A DNA stretch of 64,000 bases, from NCBI RefSeq assembly GCF_000426485.1, contig NZ_AUFL01000004.1:124001-188000 (forward strand). The letters are read 5' to 3'. The notes below the pieces were generated by a model. It was not told where the DNA came from, did no database searches, and saw nothing but the letters and a program-made list of their open reading frames with translations. Made by a program: the position numbers and the translations under genes. Source of the stretch: Indolivaga capnocytophagoides DSM 22835. Lineage in GTDB: Bacteria > Bacteroidota > Bacteroidia > Bacteroidales > Dysgonomonadaceae. Positions 63,344-64,000 of this stretch are shown piece after piece; positions within the stretch are counted from its first letter, which is position 1; every line of letters starts with the position of its first letter.

Positions 63344-63766
63344 TTAGGATTCACTGTTCTGTGTTTCTCTTTTATTTTCAATATCAGCATTGTCTCTGGT
63401 GTTTTTTTGTACCGATATGGCTCCAAATAGAGCTAAAATAAATCCAAAAGCGTAAAATCCTTTTTCGCTTGGTAAAATTTCAGCATTAATAAGTCCAATA
63501 GCTAATAGTACTATAGAAATAACTATTGACGCCCAACTGATGCCATAAAATATATCGCTGACTGGAATTCCATCGATGCGGTCCCGTACACTTTTTTGAA
63601 CTGCTACCGCTGAAAATAATCCATATAACAAGATCGTAAAGTAATAGCCTTTTTCACTTAATAGCATCTCGGCTCTCCATAATCCAACCAAAAATCCGGC
63701 CATACCTAAAAGGAGCGCAGCCCATGAGGCGAAACCAAAGGCGAGTGATGTTTTTTCTTTTTTCAT
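63344..63766 (-). CDS. YiaA/YiaB two-helix membrane protein
   Basis: A 140-residue inner-membrane protein starting MKKEKTSLAFGFASWAAL at 63766. This start is preferred because a -7 element (63796-63803) lies within the longer open frame. It has four helices arranged as two YiaA/B repeats, each ending SEKGYY/SEKGFY then a span and AVQKSVRD/SVQKNTRD. The role is unknown. It diverges from purM. Confidence 0.9.
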   Translation of the reverse strand: MKKEKTSLAFGFASWAALLLGMAGFLVGLWRAEMLLSEKGYYFTILLYGLFSAVAVQKSVRDRIDGIPVSDIFYGISWASIVISIVLLAIGLINAEILPSEKGFYAFGFILALFGAISVQKNTRDNADIENKRETQNSES

Positions 63767-63795
63767 AAATTCGAGTGTTGTGATTAAAATACGGG

Positions 63796-63803
63796 TCAAA
63801 GAT
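63796..63803 (-). promoter_or_regulatory. -7 element for the YiaA/B-like gene
   Basis: The reverse strand reads TATCTTTG, 30 nt upstream of the chosen ATG. Confidence 0.65.
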
Positions 63804-63816
63804 ATATTAATTTTTG

Positions 63817-63824
63817 TTACTTTT
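63817..63824 (+). promoter_or_regulatory. -7 element for purM
   Basis: TACTTTTG lies 41 nt upstream of the purM ATG, back to back with the promoter of the YiaA/B-like gene. Confidence 0.55.
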
Positions 63825-63865
63825 GTACGAAACATGTCTAAGACTATCTTATATACAATAACATA

Positions 63866-64000
63866 ATGAGCGATCAGAGATACAATCAGAGAGGAGTGTC
63901 GGCATCTAAAGAAGATGTGCATAATGCGATAAAAGATATTGATAAAGGCTTATACCCCAAAGCTTTTTGTAAAATAATACCTGATGTGCTGGGAGGAGAT
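63866..64000 (+). CDS. purM: AIR synthase (PurM-like), N-terminal fragment
   Basis: The frame from the ATG at 63866 is open to the window edge (45 residues). It begins MSDQRYNQRGVSASKEDVHN, followed by AIKDIDKGLYPKAFCKIIPD and VLGGD, the opening of the Bacteroidota phosphoribosylformylglycinamidine cyclo-ligase (AIR synthase) family, which closes the imidazole ring in purine synthesis. The rest of the gene is outside the window, so catalytic residues cannot be checked. Confidence 0.85.
   Translation, partial: MSDQRYNQRGVSASKEDVHNAIKDIDKGLYPKAFCKIIPDVLGGD

Overview
The window looks like chromosomal core DNA of a member of the Bacteroidota, order Bacteroidales. A Dysgonomonas-like genome is my best guess. 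The evidence is: AT-rich DNA with little Shine-Dalgarno signal; many promoters of the Bacteroidota form TTTG-N17 to N23-TAnnTTTG; a short primary sigma factor; B12-dependent methylmalonyl-CoA mutase encoded as mutA and mutB; a PPi-dependent phosphofructokinase; and families typical of this phylum (DUF4296 lipoprotein, Wzi-type outer-membrane protein, one-cysteine DksA-like protein). The genus is inference only.

Layout. 1-7.0 kb: a TPR protein cut by the window edge, a CPA2 cation/proton antiporter, then a cupin-type XRE regulator with an acyl-CoA synthetase. 7.4-12.7 kb: HtrA protease, primary sigma factor, CPA1 antiporter, YbaK and an RRM RNA-binding protein. 12.8-21.6 kb: an LptF/G permease coupled to ribBA, an aminotransferase, alanine dehydrogenase, thymidine kinase, MgtE and a DUF3806-like protein. 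21.7-22.85 kb: a small AT-rich accessory cassette with a double-glycine-leader peptide, a CPBP-family membrane protein with a degenerate active site and an unknown small protein. 22.9-28.6 kb (minus strand): DUF4296 lipoprotein, lspA, DksA-like protein and ileS. 28.7-34.8 kb: Wzi-like protein, a membrane protein, murB, murA and an iron alcohol dehydrogenase. 35-39 kb: mutB and mutA. 39.5-50.2 kb: a glycosyltransferase, topoisomerase IV subunit A, a DUF3316-like protein, a large membrane protein, a monooxygenase-like protein, a CNNM/CorC-type protein, tgt and a second LptF/G permease. 50.2-54.4 kb: MFS transporter, two candidate small RNAs, an unusual KAS III, tRNA-Leu and tRNA-Gly, and dprA. 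54.4-64 kb: PFP, M48 protease, a metal ABC ATPase with its binding protein but no permease, carbonic anhydrase, coaE, a YbbR protein, yajC, nusB, a YiaA/B protein and the start of purM.

Most of the window is housekeeping. The parts most worth a second look are: (i) a short palindrome, consensus AAGGTCT-N1 to 3-AGACCTT, scattered through at least a dozen gene junctions and in one case encoding the C-terminus of CoaE; (ii) a second dispersed repeat of about 120-140 bp ending in GTTACCTTTT; (iii) the double-glycine peptide/CPBP cassette; (iv) two intergenic units that look like complete small-RNA genes (promoter, 60-100 nt, terminator); (v) altered active-site residues in IleRS (HIGH replaced by GIHH) and MurA (Cys replaced by Asp) that are linked in other bacteria to mupirocin and fosfomycin resistance; and (vi) a stand-alone KAS III that seems to lack two of its three catalytic residues. 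No IS element, prophage, CRISPR array or rRNA gene was seen.
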